NCBI RefSeq assembly: GCF_000372525.1
Contig: NZ_AQUR01000107.1
Coordinates: forward strand, 1 to 64,000
DNA length: 64,000 bases
Source of the DNA: Cupriavidus neocaledonicus
GTDB taxonomy: Bacteria; Pseudomonadota; Gammaproteobacteria; Burkholderiales; Burkholderiaceae
Reading direction: 5' to 3'
The notes beneath the pieces are model-generated. The model did not search any database, was not told the DNA's origin, and was given only the letters and a program-made list of their open reading frames with translations. This document shows positions 52,952-61,483 of the stretch, in pieces; the stretch's first letter is position 1; every line of letters starts with the position of its first letter. Both the position numbers and the translations under genes were made by a program.

Positions 52952-54559
52952 ATGAGTACTGCTACCCCGGACGCACTCGCCCATCCGCACGATCACGCGC
53001 ATGACGACCACGCGCACGATCACCCGCATGGCTGGCGCCGCTGGCTGTTCGCCACCAACCACAAGGACATCGGTACGCTGTACCTGCTGTTCTCGTTCAT
53101 CATGCTGCTGTCGGGCGGCGTGCTCGCACTGCTGATCCGCCTGGAACTGTTCGAGCCGGGCCTGCAGTTCTTCCGCCCCGAGCTGTTCAACCAGTTCACC
53201 ACCATGCACGGCCTGGTGATGGTGTTCGGCGCGATCATGCCGGCCTTCGTCGGCTTCGCCAACTGGATGATCCCGCTGCAGATCGGCGCCTCCGACATGG
53301 CGTTCGCGCGCATGAACAACTTCAGCTTCTGGCTGATGCCGCCGGCCGCGCTGCTGCTGGCCGGCTCGTTCTTCGTGCCGGGCGGCGCCACCGCCGCGGG
53401 CTGGACCCTGTACGCGCCGCTGTCGGTGCAGATGGGCCCGGGCATGGACATGGCCATCTTCGCCATGCACATCATGGGCGCGTCGTCGATCATGGGCTCG
53501 ATCAACATCATCGTGACCATCCTCAACATGCGCGCCCCCGGCATGACGCTGATGAAGATGCCGATGTTCTGCTGGACCTGGCTGATCACCGCCTACCTGC
53601 TGATCGCCGTGATGCCGGTGCTGGCCGGCGCCATCACCATGGTGCTGACCGACCGCCACTTCGGCACCAGCTTCTTCTCGGCCGCCGGCGGCGGCGACCC
53701 GGTGATGTACCAGCATATCTTCTGGTTCTTCGGCCACCCCGAGGTCTACATCATGATCCTGCCGGCATTCGGGATCATCTCGCACGTGGTGCCGGCGTTC
53801 GCGCGCAAGCGCCTGTTCGGCTACAGCTCGATGGTGTACGCCACCGCCTCGATCGCCATCCTGTCGTTCATCGTGTGGGCGCACCACATGTTCACCACCG
53901 GCATGCCGGTGACCGGCCAGCTGTTCTTCATGTACGCGACCATGCTGATCGCGGTGCCGACGGCCGTGAAGATCTTCAACTGGATCGCCACCATGTGGCG
54001 CGGCTCGATGACCTTCGAGACCCCGATGCTGTTCGCGATCGGCTTTATCTTCGTGTTCACCATCGGCGGCTTCACCGGCCTGATGCCGGCCGTGGCGCCG
54101 ATCGACATCCAGTTGCAGGACACCTACTTCATCGTGGCGCACTTCCACTATGTGCTGGTGGCCGGCTCGCTGTTCGCGCTGTTCGCTGGCTTCTACTACT
54201 GGGGTCCGAAGTGGAGCGGGTTCATGTACAACGAAGCGCGCGGCCAGATCCACTTCTGGGGTTCGCTGATCTTCTTCAACGTGACCTTCTTCCCGATGCA
54301 CTTCCTGGGCCTGGCCGGCATGCCGCGCCGCTATGCCGACTACCCGACCCAGTTCGCCGACTTCAACGCGATCGCGTCGATCGGTGCGCTCGGCTTCGGC
54401 CTGATGCAGGTGTATTTCTTCTTCTTCGTGGTGCTGCCGTCGTACCGCGGCGGCCAGCAGGCCTCGGACAAGCCCTGGGATGGCGCCGAGGGCCTGGAGT
54501 GGACCGTGCCGTCGCCGGCGCCGTTCCACACCTTTGAAGTTCCGCCGCAGGTCCGCTAA
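52952..54559 (+). CDS. ctaD: Cytochrome c oxidase subunit I
   Basis: Subunit I holds heme a and the heme a3-CuB oxygen-reducing centre. The 535-residue, twelve-helix product shows the heme a His in TTMHGLVMVFGAIMP, the CuB and tyrosine segment FWFFGHPEVYIMILPAFGI, the two CuB His in IVWAHHMFTTGM, and the heme ligands in YFIVAHFHYVLVAGS. PEVYI indicates an A-type (mitochondria-like) oxidase with both proton channels. The N-terminus is odd: HPHDHAHDDHAHDHPH, eight His in sixteen residues, before the first helix. This may bind copper or other metal, but that is not shown. Confidence 0.97.
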   Translation: MSTATPDALAHPHDHAHDDHAHDHPHGWRRWLFATNHKDIGTLYLLFSFIMLLSGGVLALLIRLELFEPGLQFFRPELFNQFTTMHGLVMVFGAIMPAFVGFANWMIPLQIGASDMAFARMNNFSFWLMPPAALLLAGSFFVPGGATAAGWTLYAPLSVQMGPGMDMAIFAMHIMGASSIMGSINIIVTILNMRAPGMTLMKMPMFCWTWLITAYLLIAVMPVLAGAITMVLTDRHFGTSFFSAAGGGDPVMYQHIFWFFGHPEVYIMILPAFGIISHVVPAFARKRLFGYSSMVYATASIAILSFIVWAHHMFTTGMPVTGQLFFMYATMLIAVPTAVKIFNWIATMWRGSMTFETPMLFAIGFIFVFTIGGFTGLMPAVAPIDIQLQDTYFIVAHFHYVLVAGSLFALFAGFYYWGPKWSGFMYNEARGQIHFWGSLIFFNVTFFPMHFLGLAGMPRRYADYPTQFADFNAIASIGALGFGLMQVYFFFFVVLPSYRGGQQASDKPWDGAEGLEWTVPSPAPFHTFEVPPQVR

Positions 54560-54635
54560 GGCGGTACCCGCGTAACCAGGCCGCGAAGGGGCGGCAGCGT
54601 CCGCCCCTTCCGCGCCGGCAGGTATCAAGACCGTT

Positions 54636-54767
54636 ATGCAGTCTCCAGACAAAAGCCCGTCACGCCCGGACCACAAGGCCGCCAACCGGCGCCTTGGCCT
54701 GATCCTGTTGTCGATCGTGGTGGTTTTCTTTCTGGGGTTCTTCGCCAAGATGAAGTTCTTTGGCTGA
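54636..54767 (+). CDS. Cytochrome oxidase small assembly protein
   Basis: A 43-codon gene lies between ctaD and ctaG. The product starts MQSPDKSPSRPDHKAANRRL and has one transmembrane helix (LGLILLSIVVVFFLGFFAKM), then KFFG. Small single-helix proteins of this form occur at this place in burkholderial oxidase clusters and are annotated as oxidase small assembly proteins. It is 76 bases after ctaD and 17 before ctaG, consistent with one operon. No catalytic motif is expected. Confidence 0.8.
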   Translation: MQSPDKSPSRPDHKAANRRLGLILLSIVVVFFLGFFAKMKFFG

Positions 54768-54784
54768 GGCGGCAGGGTAGCGAG

Positions 54785-55396
54785 ATGAGCATCGAGCAGC
54801 AGTCGGGCAAGGAAGCGGACAAGCGGTTCAACCGCGGCATGATGCTGCGGCTGGTCGTGATCGTTGCCGTGATGTTCGGCTTTGGCTACGCGCTGGTGCC
54901 GCTGTACAAGAAGATCTGCGAGATCACCGGCCTCAACGTGATCACCACGCGCGAGCTGCACGGCGCGGTGAAGAACACGCAGATCGACAAGAGCCGCACC
55001 ATCACCGTGGAGTTCGACTCCAACGCGCGCGGGCCCTTTGCCTTCCGGCCGGTGAAGAACAGCATGGAAGTGCATCCCGGCGAGATGGCGACGATCGTCT
55101 ACGAGGTGGCCAACGGACAGCCGCGCGATATCTCGGCCCAGGCCATCCCGAGCTACGCGCCCAAGCAGGCGACCCAGTATTTCATGAAGCTGGAGTGCTT
55201 CTGCTTCAAGCAGCAGACGCTCAAGGCGAACGAGGCGCGCGAGATGCCGGTGGTGTTCGTGATCGACCCCGCGCTGCCCAAGGATGTGAAGAGCATTACG
55301 CTGTCGTACACCTTCTTCGAGGTGGGCACGCCGGTGGCGCAGGCGCCCGAGGGCCAGCTGGCGCCGCAGCCCGCGCCGGCCGGCAAGGGTATCTGA
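54785..55396 (+). CDS. ctaG: Cytochrome c oxidase assembly protein CtaG (Cox11)
   Basis: CtaG delivers copper to CuB of subunit I. The 203-residue protein has one N-terminal transmembrane helix (about residues 20-40, LRLVVIVAVMFGFGYALVPL followed by YKKICEITG) and a periplasmic immunoglobulin-like domain with the copper motif KLECFCFKQQTLKANEAREM, containing the CxC pair. The conserved NSMEVHPGEMATIVYEVAN is also present. Gene spacing is tight on both sides. Confidence 0.95.
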   Translation: MSIEQQSGKEADKRFNRGMMLRLVVIVAVMFGFGYALVPLYKKICEITGLNVITTRELHGAVKNTQIDKSRTITVEFDSNARGPFAFRPVKNSMEVHPGEMATIVYEVANGQPRDISAQAIPSYAPKQATQYFMKLECFCFKQQTLKANEAREMPVVFVIDPALPKDVKSITLSYTFFEVGTPVAQAPEGQLAPQPAPAGKGI

Positions 55397-55438
55397 AGCG
55401 AGCGGCTGGCGAGCGGCCGGCCAGGCGGAGGACGGGCG

Positions 55439-55663
55439 ATGGATGAGATGAAGGACGCGGTCAAGCGCAAGCTGTCGTTTGCGCAGACCATGCGCGCGGT
55501 GCTGTGGTCGTTCATCGGCCTGCGCAAGGGCGCGGAGCACGAACGCGACATGGCGCGGCTGAACCCGGTGCATGTGGTGATCGCCGGGCTGATCGCGGCG
55601 GCGGTGTTCATCGCGATCCTGGTCGTGATCGTGCGCCTGGTGGTGAGCCAGGCGGCGGCGTAG
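55439..55663 (+). CDS. DUF2970 small membrane protein
   Basis: The 74-residue protein belongs to DUF2970, single-helix proteins found in cytochrome oxidase operons. The family start is KLSFAQTMRAVLWSFIGLRK, followed by a charged loop and one transmembrane helix (VVIAGLIAAAVFIAILVVIV). Function is unknown. It lies between ctaG (42 bases upstream) and ctaE (144 bases downstream); GGAGGACGGGCG precedes the ATG. Confidence 0.85.
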   Translation: MDEMKDAVKRKLSFAQTMRAVLWSFIGLRKGAEHERDMARLNPVHVVIAGLIAAAVFIAILVVIVRLVVSQAAA

Positions 55664-55807
55664 CAGGGCAGGAAGGGTAGACAACAAAAGCAGTCGCAGA
55701 ACAAAGCAACCGCGGCGGCGGGGTCAACCAGAGGAGGCGGTTGGCCTGCAGTGCCAAGGCGGGGACAACGAATACTGAATCAAAGACTCTGAGCTGGAGA
55801 TAAAAGA

Positions 55808-56668
55808 ATGAGTGCGAATCGCGCAAACGCTCCGTACTACTTCGTACCGGGCCCGTCGCGCCACCCCATCACCGCAAGCTTCGGCCTGCTGATGACGGGT
55901 GCCGGCGCCGCCGGTTGGGTAAACGGGCAGCCCTGGGCGCCGTACCTGTGCGGCTTCGGCCTGCTGTGGTTCCTGTTCGTGCTCAAGAGCTGGTTTGGCG
56001 ACGCCATCAGCGAGTCCGAAGGCGGCATGTACGGCAAGAACATCGACCTGTCGTTCCGCTGGTCGATGGGCTGGTTCATCTTTTCGGAGGTGATGTTCTT
56101 CGCCGCGTTCTTCGGCGCGCTGTTCTATGCCCGCGCCATCGCCATGCCGTGGCTGGGCGACCTGAACAACAAGATCCTGTGGCCCGACTTTGCCGCGGTA
56201 TGGCCCAACACCGGCCCGGCCGGCGTGGTGGAAAACTTCCAGACCATGGGCCCGTGGCCGATCCCGACCATCAACACCGCGCTGCTGTTGATGTCGGGCG
56301 TGACGCTGACCTGGGCGCACCACGCGCTGCTGGCCGGCAAGCGCAGCCAGCTGATCCAGGGCCTGGCGCTGACCATCCTGCTGGGCGCGATCTTCATGGG
56401 CTTCCAGGTGTACGAGTACATGCACGCCTACTCGGACCTGAACCTGAAGCTGAGCTCGGGCATCTACGGCTCGACCTTCTTCCTGCTGACCGGCTTCCAC
56501 GGCTTCCACGTGACCATGGGCGCGATCATGCTGGCGGTGGTGCTGATCCGCGTGCTGAAGGGCCACTTCACCCCCGAGCACCACTTCGCCTTCGAGGGCG
56601 CGGCCTGGTACTGGCACTTCGTTGACGTGGTGTGGCTGTTCCTCTACGTCGTGGTGTACTGGCTGTAA
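55808..56668 (+). CDS. ctaE: Cytochrome c oxidase subunit III
   Basis: Subunit III stabilises the oxidase and helps proton uptake. The 286-residue, seven-helix product begins YYFVPGPSRHPITASFGLLM. Landmarks are FIFSEVMFFAAFFGALFYAR (with the conserved Glu), LTGFHGFHVTMGAIMLAVVL and WYWHFVDVVWLFLYVVVYWL at the end. It is the last structural subunit; a bidirectional terminator follows at 56729. Confidence 0.96.
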   Translation: MSANRANAPYYFVPGPSRHPITASFGLLMTGAGAAGWVNGQPWAPYLCGFGLLWFLFVLKSWFGDAISESEGGMYGKNIDLSFRWSMGWFIFSEVMFFAAFFGALFYARAIAMPWLGDLNNKILWPDFAAVWPNTGPAGVVENFQTMGPWPIPTINTALLLMSGVTLTWAHHALLAGKRSQLIQGLALTILLGAIFMGFQVYEYMHAYSDLNLKLSSGIYGSTFFLLTGFHGFHVTMGAIMLAVVLIRVLKGHFTPEHHFAFEGAAWYWHFVDVVWLFLYVVVYWL

Positions 56669-56728
56669 ATCCGGCTGCCGTACCGGCCGGCGGGTCCCGC
56701 GACCGAGCGGGGCCGCCGGCGCCAACGC

Positions 56729-56777
56729 AAAAGAGAAACGCCGCAGGGGCCTGGCCAGCCTGCGGCGTTTGTCTTTT
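56729..56777. terminator. Bidirectional terminator between ctaE and the DUF2909 gene
   Basis: The stem AAACGCCGCAGG/CCTGCGGCGTTT (56736-56770) is extended across a G-G mismatch by AAAAGA/TCTTTT. It can end ctaE on the plus strand and the small gene at 56814-57023 on the minus strand. Confidence 0.85.
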
Positions 56778-56813
56778 GCGGGCCCCGGGGGTGGGCCGTT
56801 GCGGCGCGTCGAC

Positions 56814-57023
56814 TCAGGGCGCCATGCGGATGCCGGTGCTGTGGATCCAGCCCATCCAGCTCGAGAACAGGATAAACAGGAACAGCGCCACCGAGAACCC
56901 CACGCGCAGCATCAGCGAGCGCATCATGTTGGGCGTCTTGCCGCGGTCGCGCATCATGAAGAACAGGGCCGAGGCCAGGCTGGCAATGATCAGGATGAAG
57001 GCAATGATGATGACAAAGCGCAT
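56814..57023 (-). CDS. Twin-transmembrane protein (DUF2909)
   Basis: The 69-residue protein has two hydrophobic helices (FVIIIAFILIIASLASALFF and LRVGFSVALFLFILFSSWMG) joined by the basic loop MMRDRGKTPNMMRSL, the DUF2909 pattern. Genes of this family sit opposite to or within oxidase assembly clusters in betaproteobacteria; their role is unknown. It is transcribed against its neighbours and shares the terminator at 56729-56777 with ctaE. Its start is 90 bases from the start of the divergent SURF1 gene. Confidence 0.85.
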   Translation of the reverse strand: MRFVIIIAFILIIASLASALFFMMRDRGKTPNMMRSLMLRVGFSVALFLFILFSSWMGWIHSTGIRMAP

Positions 57024-57113
57024 GGCGGGGCGAGTTGGGGGCAGGCGCGGCGCGACGTGCGGCGCACAGGCCCATTATCGCACCGGGGCGCGCTTCGCAG
57101 TGCCGCCGGGACG

Positions 57114-57869
57114 ATGAGCTGGCGCCGCTTCGCCAGCCCCTTGCCGCTGGCCGCCGCGCTGGTCGTGATCGCGGTGACCTGTGCGCTCGGCAACTGGCAA
57201 CTCGGTCGCGCGCACGAGAAGGAAGCGCGCGCCGCGCGGCTGCAGGCGCTCGGCGCGCAGCCGCCCGTCATGCTCGGCACGGCGCCGCTGTCCCAAGTTG
57301 TGACCGACCGCGCGGTGCGCGTGACCGGGCGCTTCGACGCATCGCGCACCGTATTGCTGGATAATCGCCCCCACGGCACCGGCGGACGCAGCGGCGACAG
57401 CCGCGCGGGCTTCCTGGTGGTGACGCCGCTGGTGATCGGCGTGGCGCCGGGCGAGGCCGGCGCCATGCGCGCGGTGCTGGTGCTGCGCGGCTGGCTGCCG
57501 CGCGATGCCGAGGACCGCACCCGGATCGCGCCGTTCCCGACGCCCGAGGGCGAGGTGACCATCACCGGCACGGCACTGGCCGGCGTGCCGCGGGTCTATA
57601 GCCTGGGCCAGGAGGCCGCTGGCAGCAGGATCCGCCAGAACCTCGAGATCGCGCCGTATGCCGCCGAAACCGGGCTGGCCCTGCACCCGCTGGTGATAGA
57701 GCAGCGCAGCGACAGCGGTGACGGCCTGGCGCGCGACTGGCCGCCTGCCGATCTGGGCGCCGAGCGACACTATGGCTATGCCTTCCAGTGGTTCGGGCTG
57801 GCCGCGCTGACGGTGGTGCTGGTGGTCGTGCTGGGCTGGCGCCGCGCGCGCCGGCTGGCCGCACCCTGA
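57114..57869 (+). CDS. SURF1-family cytochrome oxidase assembly protein
   Basis: SURF1 proteins help insert heme A into subunit I. The 251-residue product has a transmembrane helix at each end (about 10-28, LAAALVVIAVTCALGNWQLG, and 222-242, WFGLAALTVVLVVVLGW) with a periplasmic domain between. Family landmarks are LGNWQLGRAHEKEAR, VRVTGRFDASRTVLLDNRPH, GFLVVTPL and HYGYAFQWFGLA. It begins a second co-directional group with the SCO-like gene, ctaA and ctaB. Confidence 0.92.
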   Translation: MSWRRFASPLPLAAALVVIAVTCALGNWQLGRAHEKEARAARLQALGAQPPVMLGTAPLSQVVTDRAVRVTGRFDASRTVLLDNRPHGTGGRSGDSRAGFLVVTPLVIGVAPGEAGAMRAVLVLRGWLPRDAEDRTRIAPFPTPEGEVTITGTALAGVPRVYSLGQEAAGSRIRQNLEIAPYAAETGLALHPLVIEQRSDSGDGLARDWPPADLGAERHYGYAFQWFGLAALTVVLVVVLGWRRARRLAAP

Positions 57870-57942
57870 TCGAATCGATTGACCGCCCATGCGCCGCCTG
57901 CTGCCGCATGGGCTTGCCGAAGACAAAGGACAGACGTACTCC

Positions 57943-58593
57943 ATGGCACAGCAAGACTCCGCTCCGGCCGCCGCGGCCTCGCCGCGCGACCCCCGCATCG
58001 ACGCGCGCACGCGCCGTGGCCGCCTGCAGATGCTGATGCTGCTGCTGGTGTGCGCGTCGCCGGTGATCGCCTCCTACTTCACCTACTACGTGATCAAGCC
58101 GCGCGGCGGTGCCACCAACTACGGCGCGCTGGTCGACCCGCAGCGGCCGATGCCGCCGGTGCGCGTCACCGACGAGCAGGGCCAGGCCGTGCCGCTGGAG
58201 CAGTTCCGCGGCAAGTGGTTGCTGGTCAGCGCCGATGCGTCGGCCTGTGACGAGGCCTGCGCCAGGAAGCTGTTCACCATCCGCCAGATCCGTGCCGGGC
58301 AGGGCCAGGACCGCCTGCGCATCGTGCCGGTGTGGCTGGTGACCGACGACGGCAACATCGACGAGCGCCTGGTCGCTGCCTACAACGAACCCTACGCGGG
58401 CGTGCGCTTTTTGCGCATCGACCGCCAGGCCGCGCAGCAGTGGCTGCCCGCCGAGCCGGGCAAGCGCGCCGAGGACACGCTGTTCCTGGTCGACCCGCTG
58501 GGCAACCTGATGATGCGTTTCCCGCAGGACCCGGACCCGAAGAAGATGAGCGGCGACCTGAAGAAGCTGCTCAAGGTCTCGCGCATCGGTTGA
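57943..58593 (+). CDS. SCO-like membrane-anchored thioredoxin-fold protein
   Basis: The 216-residue protein has an N-terminal transmembrane helix (MLMLLLVCASPVIASYFTYY) and a thioredoxin-like domain. A CxxxC pair occurs where SCO proteins have theirs (SADASACDEACARKLFTIRQ). The strand-loop DTLFLVDPLGNLMMRFPQDP resembles the segment that carries the copper-ligand His in SCO proteins, but the position before it has no obvious His (EPGKRAED). It may be a divergent SCO or redox assembly factor. It is often annotated only as an oxidase-associated protein. It lies between SURF1 and ctaA, nine bases before ctaA. Confidence 0.75.
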   Translation: MAQQDSAPAAAASPRDPRIDARTRRGRLQMLMLLLVCASPVIASYFTYYVIKPRGGATNYGALVDPQRPMPPVRVTDEQGQAVPLEQFRGKWLLVSADASACDEACARKLFTIRQIRAGQGQDRLRIVPVWLVTDDGNIDERLVAAYNEPYAGVRFLRIDRQAAQQWLPAEPGKRAEDTLFLVDPLGNLMMRFPQDPDPKKMSGDLKKLLKVSRIG

Positions 58594-58602
58594 GGGGACG
58601 GC

Positions 58603-59706
58603 ATGCTGCTGCAACTGGCCATCATCGGCGTCCTGATCGCACTGTTCCCGCTGTCCTACGTGATGGTGAAGGGCGACCGCAACAAGTATCGCAAGCTTGC
58701 CTGGATCACGGCGTTCCTGACGCTGGACCTGATCATGTTCGGCAGCTTCACGCGGCTGACCGACTCCGGGCTGGGCTGCCCGGACTGGCCCGGCTGCTAC
58801 GGCCATTCCAATCCGCATGCCGCGATGGAGCCGATCCGCGCGGCCGAGACCGCCATGCCCAGCGGACCGGTGACGCTGGCCAAGGCGTGGATCGAGATGA
58901 TCCACCGCTACTTCGCCATGGCCGTCGGGGTGCTGATCATCACGCTGATGGTGCTGGCATGGGTAAAGCGGCGCGAGCTGAAGCAGTCGCCGTGGTTCGC
59001 CACCGGCGTGCTGATGCTGGTGTGCGTGCAGGGGGCCTTCGGCGCCTTCACCGTGACGCTGAAGCTGCAGCCGATCATCGTCGTCACGCACCTGATGCTG
59101 GGCATGGCGCTGCTGGCGGTGCTGATCCAGCTGGGCTCGCGCAACGACCCGCCGCACCCGGTCGCGCCGCAGGCGGCGCGGCTGCGCTGGCCGGTGCGCA
59201 TCGGCCTGCTGCTGCTGGTGATCCAGATCTTCCTGGGCGGCTGGGTCAGCACCAACTACGCGGTGCTGGCCTGTACCGACTTCCCGCTGTGCAACGGCCA
59301 GCTGGTGCCGGAGATGGACTTCCGCCATGGCTTCACGCTGTGGCGCCAGCTGGGCATGACCGCGGACGGCGACTACATCCCGCACGCGGCGCTGGTGGCG
59401 ATCCACTGGGTCCATCGCGGCTTTGCCGTGATCGTGCTGGGCTACCTGGCATGGTTCGGCCTGCGCGCGCGCCGGCTCGAAGGGCTCAGCCGCGCCGCCG
59501 GCTGGCTGCTGGCGACGCTGGTGCTGCAACTGGCCACCGGGCTGTCGAATATCGTGTTCGACTGGCCGCTGGTGGCGGCGGTCGCGCATAACGGCGGCGC
59601 CGCGGTGCTGCTGCTGCTGCTGGTCCGTCTCCACTACAATATCGGGCTGACGACCCGGGCCGCCGGCGCCCCCGCTGCCGTGCCGACTGCCGCCCGCGCC
59701 ACATGA
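58603..59706 (+). CDS. ctaA: Heme A synthase (COX15/CtaA)
   Basis: CtaA oxidises the C8 methyl of heme O to a formyl group, making heme A. The 367-residue, eight-helix protein has GSFTRLTDSGLGCPDWPGCY (a conserved Cys pair) after the first helix, the heme-ligand His in WIEMIHRYFAMAVGVLIITL and VAIHWVHRGFAVIVLGYLAW, and a second Cys motif in AVLACTDFPLCNGQLVPEMD. The stop overlaps the ctaB start (ATGA), so heme O and heme A synthesis are coupled. Confidence 0.95.
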   Translation: MLLQLAIIGVLIALFPLSYVMVKGDRNKYRKLAWITAFLTLDLIMFGSFTRLTDSGLGCPDWPGCYGHSNPHAAMEPIRAAETAMPSGPVTLAKAWIEMIHRYFAMAVGVLIITLMVLAWVKRRELKQSPWFATGVLMLVCVQGAFGAFTVTLKLQPIIVVTHLMLGMALLAVLIQLGSRNDPPHPVAPQAARLRWPVRIGLLLLVIQIFLGGWVSTNYAVLACTDFPLCNGQLVPEMDFRHGFTLWRQLGMTADGDYIPHAALVAIHWVHRGFAVIVLGYLAWFGLRARRLEGLSRAAGWLLATLVLQLATGLSNIVFDWPLVAAVAHNGGAAVLLLLLVRLHYNIGLTTRAAGAPAAVPTAARAT

Positions 59707-60647
59707 AAGACAAGACCCCTTCCGTGGTTACCGCTACCCACCCCAATTCCCTGGGCAAGTTGAGCCGCATGCGGCACCTGGCCCGGCAATATGCCGCCCT
59801 GACCAAGCCGCGCGTGACGCAGCTGGCCGTGTTCTGCGCCATCATCGGCATGTTCCTCGCCACGCCCGGCATGGTGCCATGGCCGGTGCTGATCGGCGGC
59901 GCTGCCGGCATCTGGCTGCTGGCCGGCGCGGCCTTCGCCATCAATTGCCTGGTCGAGCAGAAGATCGATGCGCTGATGCGCCGCACAGCCTGGCGCCCGT
60001 CCGCCACCGGCGAGATCACCACGCGCCAGACGCTGGTGTTCTCCGCCATCCTCGGCGGCGCGGGCATGTGGCTGCTGCATGTCTACGCCAACGACCTGAC
60101 CATGTGGCTGACCTTTGCCACGTTCCTGGGCTACGCGGTGGTCTACACCATCCTGCTCAAGCCGGCCACGCCGCAGAACATCGTCATCGGCGGCCTGTCC
60201 GGCGCGATGCCACCGGCGCTGGGCTGGGCCGCGGTGGCGGGCGAGGTGCCGGCCGAGGCTTGGTTCCTGGTGCTGATCATCTTCACCTGGACGCCGCCGC
60301 ACTTCTGGGCGCTGGCGCTGTACCGCCGCGCCGACTACGCCAAGTCCGGCCTGCCGATGCTGCCGGTCACGCACGGCGAGCGCTACACGCTGCTGCATAT
60401 CCTGCTGTACACGCTGATCATGATCGCCGCGACGCTGCTGCCCTTTGTCTACGGCATGAGCGGCTACATCTACCTGGCGGCCGCGCTGGCGCTCGGGGCG
60501 GGCTTCCTGGCCTACGCCTGGAAGCTGTACCGCAACTATTCGGACGAACTGGCGCAGCGCACCTTCCGCTTCTCGATCCTGTACCTGTCGCTGCTGTTCG
60601 CGGCGCTGCTGGTCGATCACTACTTCAAGTTCGTGCCGCAGGTCTGA
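59703..60647 (+). CDS. ctaB: Protoheme IX farnesyltransferase (heme O synthase)
   Basis: CtaB attaches farnesyl to protoheme IX, giving heme O. The 314-residue UbiA-family protein has about nine helices. The prenyl-diphosphate motif is in NCLVEQKIDALMRRTAWRPS (NxxxDxxxxR), and FTWTPPHFWALALYRRADYA is the heme O synthase landmark. The start overlaps ctaA by four bases. Together with ctaA it supplies heme A for subunit I, encoded 6 kb upstream. Confidence 0.95.
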   Translation: MKDKTPSVVTATHPNSLGKLSRMRHLARQYAALTKPRVTQLAVFCAIIGMFLATPGMVPWPVLIGGAAGIWLLAGAAFAINCLVEQKIDALMRRTAWRPSATGEITTRQTLVFSAILGGAGMWLLHVYANDLTMWLTFATFLGYAVVYTILLKPATPQNIVIGGLSGAMPPALGWAAVAGEVPAEAWFLVLIIFTWTPPHFWALALYRRADYAKSGLPMLPVTHGERYTLLHILLYTLIMIAATLLPFVYGMSGYIYLAAALALGAGFLAYAWKLYRNYSDELAQRTFRFSILYLSLLFAALLVDHYFKFVPQV

Positions 60648-60760
60648 ACTGCACTTTTCGCGCGCCCCGGCTGCGGCATCTTGCCGCGCCGGCGCGAGCG
60701 CAGCAGCGTGATCGGCGATACTGCATGCTGTTTCCTTCCCATTCCCGACCCATCCCCCGC

Positions 60761-61381
60761 ATGCCACGCCTCAGTTCCGCTTCCGGCCTGTTCGCCGCAT
60801 TCCGCCGCTTTACCCTGCTGGCCGCGCTGGCCCTGGCGGTCGCCGCCTGCGGGCAGCAAAAGGCGTCGTTCCGCAATGTCGACATCACCGGCGCCGCCGA
60901 CTTCGGCAAGGACTTCTCGCTGACCGACCACACCGGCAAGGTGCGCACCCTTGCCGACTACAAGGGCAAGGCGGTGGTGATGTTCTTCGGCTACACCCAC
61001 TGCCCGGACGTCTGCCCCACCACCATGGCCGAACTGAAGGCGGTCGTGGAGCAGTTGGGGCCGGATGCGGACCGGGTGCAGGTGCTGTTCGTCACGGTCG
61101 ACCCGGAACGCGATACGCAGGCGCTGCTGGCGCAGTACGTGCCGGCTTTCGACCCGCGCTTCGTCGGGCTGCGCCCGGCCGACGAGGCTGCGCTGCAGAA
61201 GCTGGCCAAGGATTTCAAGGTGTTCTACGCCAAGGTGCCGGGCAGTTCACCCAACAACTACACCGTGGATCACTCGGCCGGCAGCTATGTGTTCGATCCG
61301 CAGGGCAAGCTGCGGCTGTTCATCCGTCACGGCCAGGGTCCGGAGCCCATCGCGCACGACCTGAAGCAGCTGTTGTCCTGA
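60761..61381 (+). CDS. SCO-family copper chaperone
   Basis: SCO proteins load copper into the CuA centre of subunit II. The 206-residue product has a signal sequence that ends in a lipobox-like LAVAACGQQ, so it is probably a lipoprotein, and a thioredoxin fold with the copper site FGYTHCPDVCPTTMAELKAV (CxxxC). The third ligand His lies in NYTVDHSAGSYVFDPQGKLR. FVTVDPERDT is conserved. The start at 60761 is preferred; 60725 is possible. It closes the oxidase cluster and is followed by a terminator at 61436. Confidence 0.93.
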   Translation: MPRLSSASGLFAAFRRFTLLAALALAVAACGQQKASFRNVDITGAADFGKDFSLTDHTGKVRTLADYKGKAVVMFFGYTHCPDVCPTTMAELKAVVEQLGPDADRVQVLFVTVDPERDTQALLAQYVPAFDPRFVGLRPADEAALQKLAKDFKVFYAKVPGSSPNNYTVDHSAGSYVFDPQGKLRLFIRHGQGPEPIAHDLKQLLS

Positions 61382-61435
61382 CGAAAGCGGGGCGCAAGGG
61401 TGCGGCATAACGTCGCACCAACGCTTCGCGGGCAA

Positions 61436-61468
61436 CAAAAAAGGCCGGTCCATGGACCGGCCTTTTGC
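61436..61468. terminator. Bidirectional terminator between the SCO gene and rpoH
   Basis: AAAAGGCCGGTCC-ATG-GACCGGCCTTTT has A and T runs on its two sides, so it can end both the oxidase cluster and the convergent rpoH gene. Confidence 0.85.
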
Positions 61469-61483
61469 ATGGTTGCGGCGGGA

